16,069 nt of DNA from CAZDCD01 sp964503885 (GTDB lineage: Bacteria > Bacteroidota > Bacteroidia > Bacteroidales > UBA10428), in contig CAZDCD010000043.1 of the NCBI GenBank assembly GCA_964503885.1, positions 1 to 16,069 on the forward strand, read 5' to 3'. Of the stretch, positions 16,030 to 16,069 are shown one piece after another. The notes under the pieces were generated by a model. The model was not told the origin of the DNA. It saw nothing but the letters and a program-made list of their open reading frames with translations, and searched no databases. A program made the position numbers and the translations under genes. The first letter of the stretch is position 1. Each line of letters opens with the position of its first letter.

Positions 16030-16069
16030 AATTAAGTGATTGAGTGATTAGGGGATTAAGGGATTAAGG
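16030..16069. repeat. Short imperfect 8-base tandem repeat (GATTAAGG type), running off the window
   Basis: Five consecutive 8-base units are AATTAAGT, GATTGAGT, GATTAGGG, GATTAAGG and GATTAAGG. They become more alike toward the window edge, and the array probably continues. It is non-coding, after the methyltransferase gene. No spacer structure is present, so it is not a CRISPR. Confidence 0.8.

Noticed and set aside
16030..16069. CRISPR array
   Set aside because: Units are 8 bases and directly contiguous, with no spacers and no cas genes.

Overview
The window looks like a chromosomal segment of an uncultured or environmental member of the Bacteroidota, probably Bacteroidales/Marinilabiliales-like. 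The inference rests on gene content, on promoter-like boxes of the Bacteroidota type (TAnnTTTG, in one case with a correctly spaced upstream TTTG), on the lack of obvious Shine-Dalgarno leaders, and on moderate GC with AT-rich intergenic DNA. I cannot name the genus. Fourteen protein-coding genes fill almost all of the window. I see no rRNA, tRNA, CRISPR array, insertion sequence or prophage gene, and no gene-free stretch reaches 300 bases.

Region 1 (275-7933, all +) is an envelope block. It starts with a TPR/beta-propeller exported protein that ends in a SPOR-like module, overlapped by a GNAT acetyltransferase. After a 175-base AT-rich gap come an exported protein with a helical stalk, a Pro-rich linker and three SPOR-like modules, then a Wza-type outer-membrane polysaccharide export lipoprotein and a Wzc-type chain-length regulator/BY-kinase with an unusual (Gly-Tyr)x9 tail. 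Four SPOR-like modules in two genes directly before a capsule/EPS export pair suggest, by inference, an apparatus anchored to peptidoglycan. No glycosyltransferase, flippase or polymerase is present here.

Region 2 (7946-11669) is housekeeping. A small stand-alone PD-(D/E)XK (HsdR N-terminal-like) protein is divergent from holA (DNA polymerase III delta). holA is followed at short spacing by a rhomboid-family membrane protease and a class IV PLP enzyme. The latter converges with yqgE, the two stop codons overlapping in four bases.

Region 3 (11787-15972) holds an NhaC-type antiporter, convergent (again with a four-base stop overlap) with an aguB-aguA pair on the - strand that turns agmatine into putrescine. 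The pair has the best promoter in the window, TTTG-N20-TATTTTTG, whose upstream element overlaps the start codon of a divergent TylF/Methyltransf_24-like methyltransferase gene. The window ends inside a short 8-base tandem repeat.

The most interesting items are the SPOR-rich genes beside Wza/Wzc, the Gly-Tyr tail of the BY-kinase, the orphan nuclease-fold gene facing holA, and the promoter that overlaps a neighbouring start codon. Nothing here proves a new defence or mobile system.
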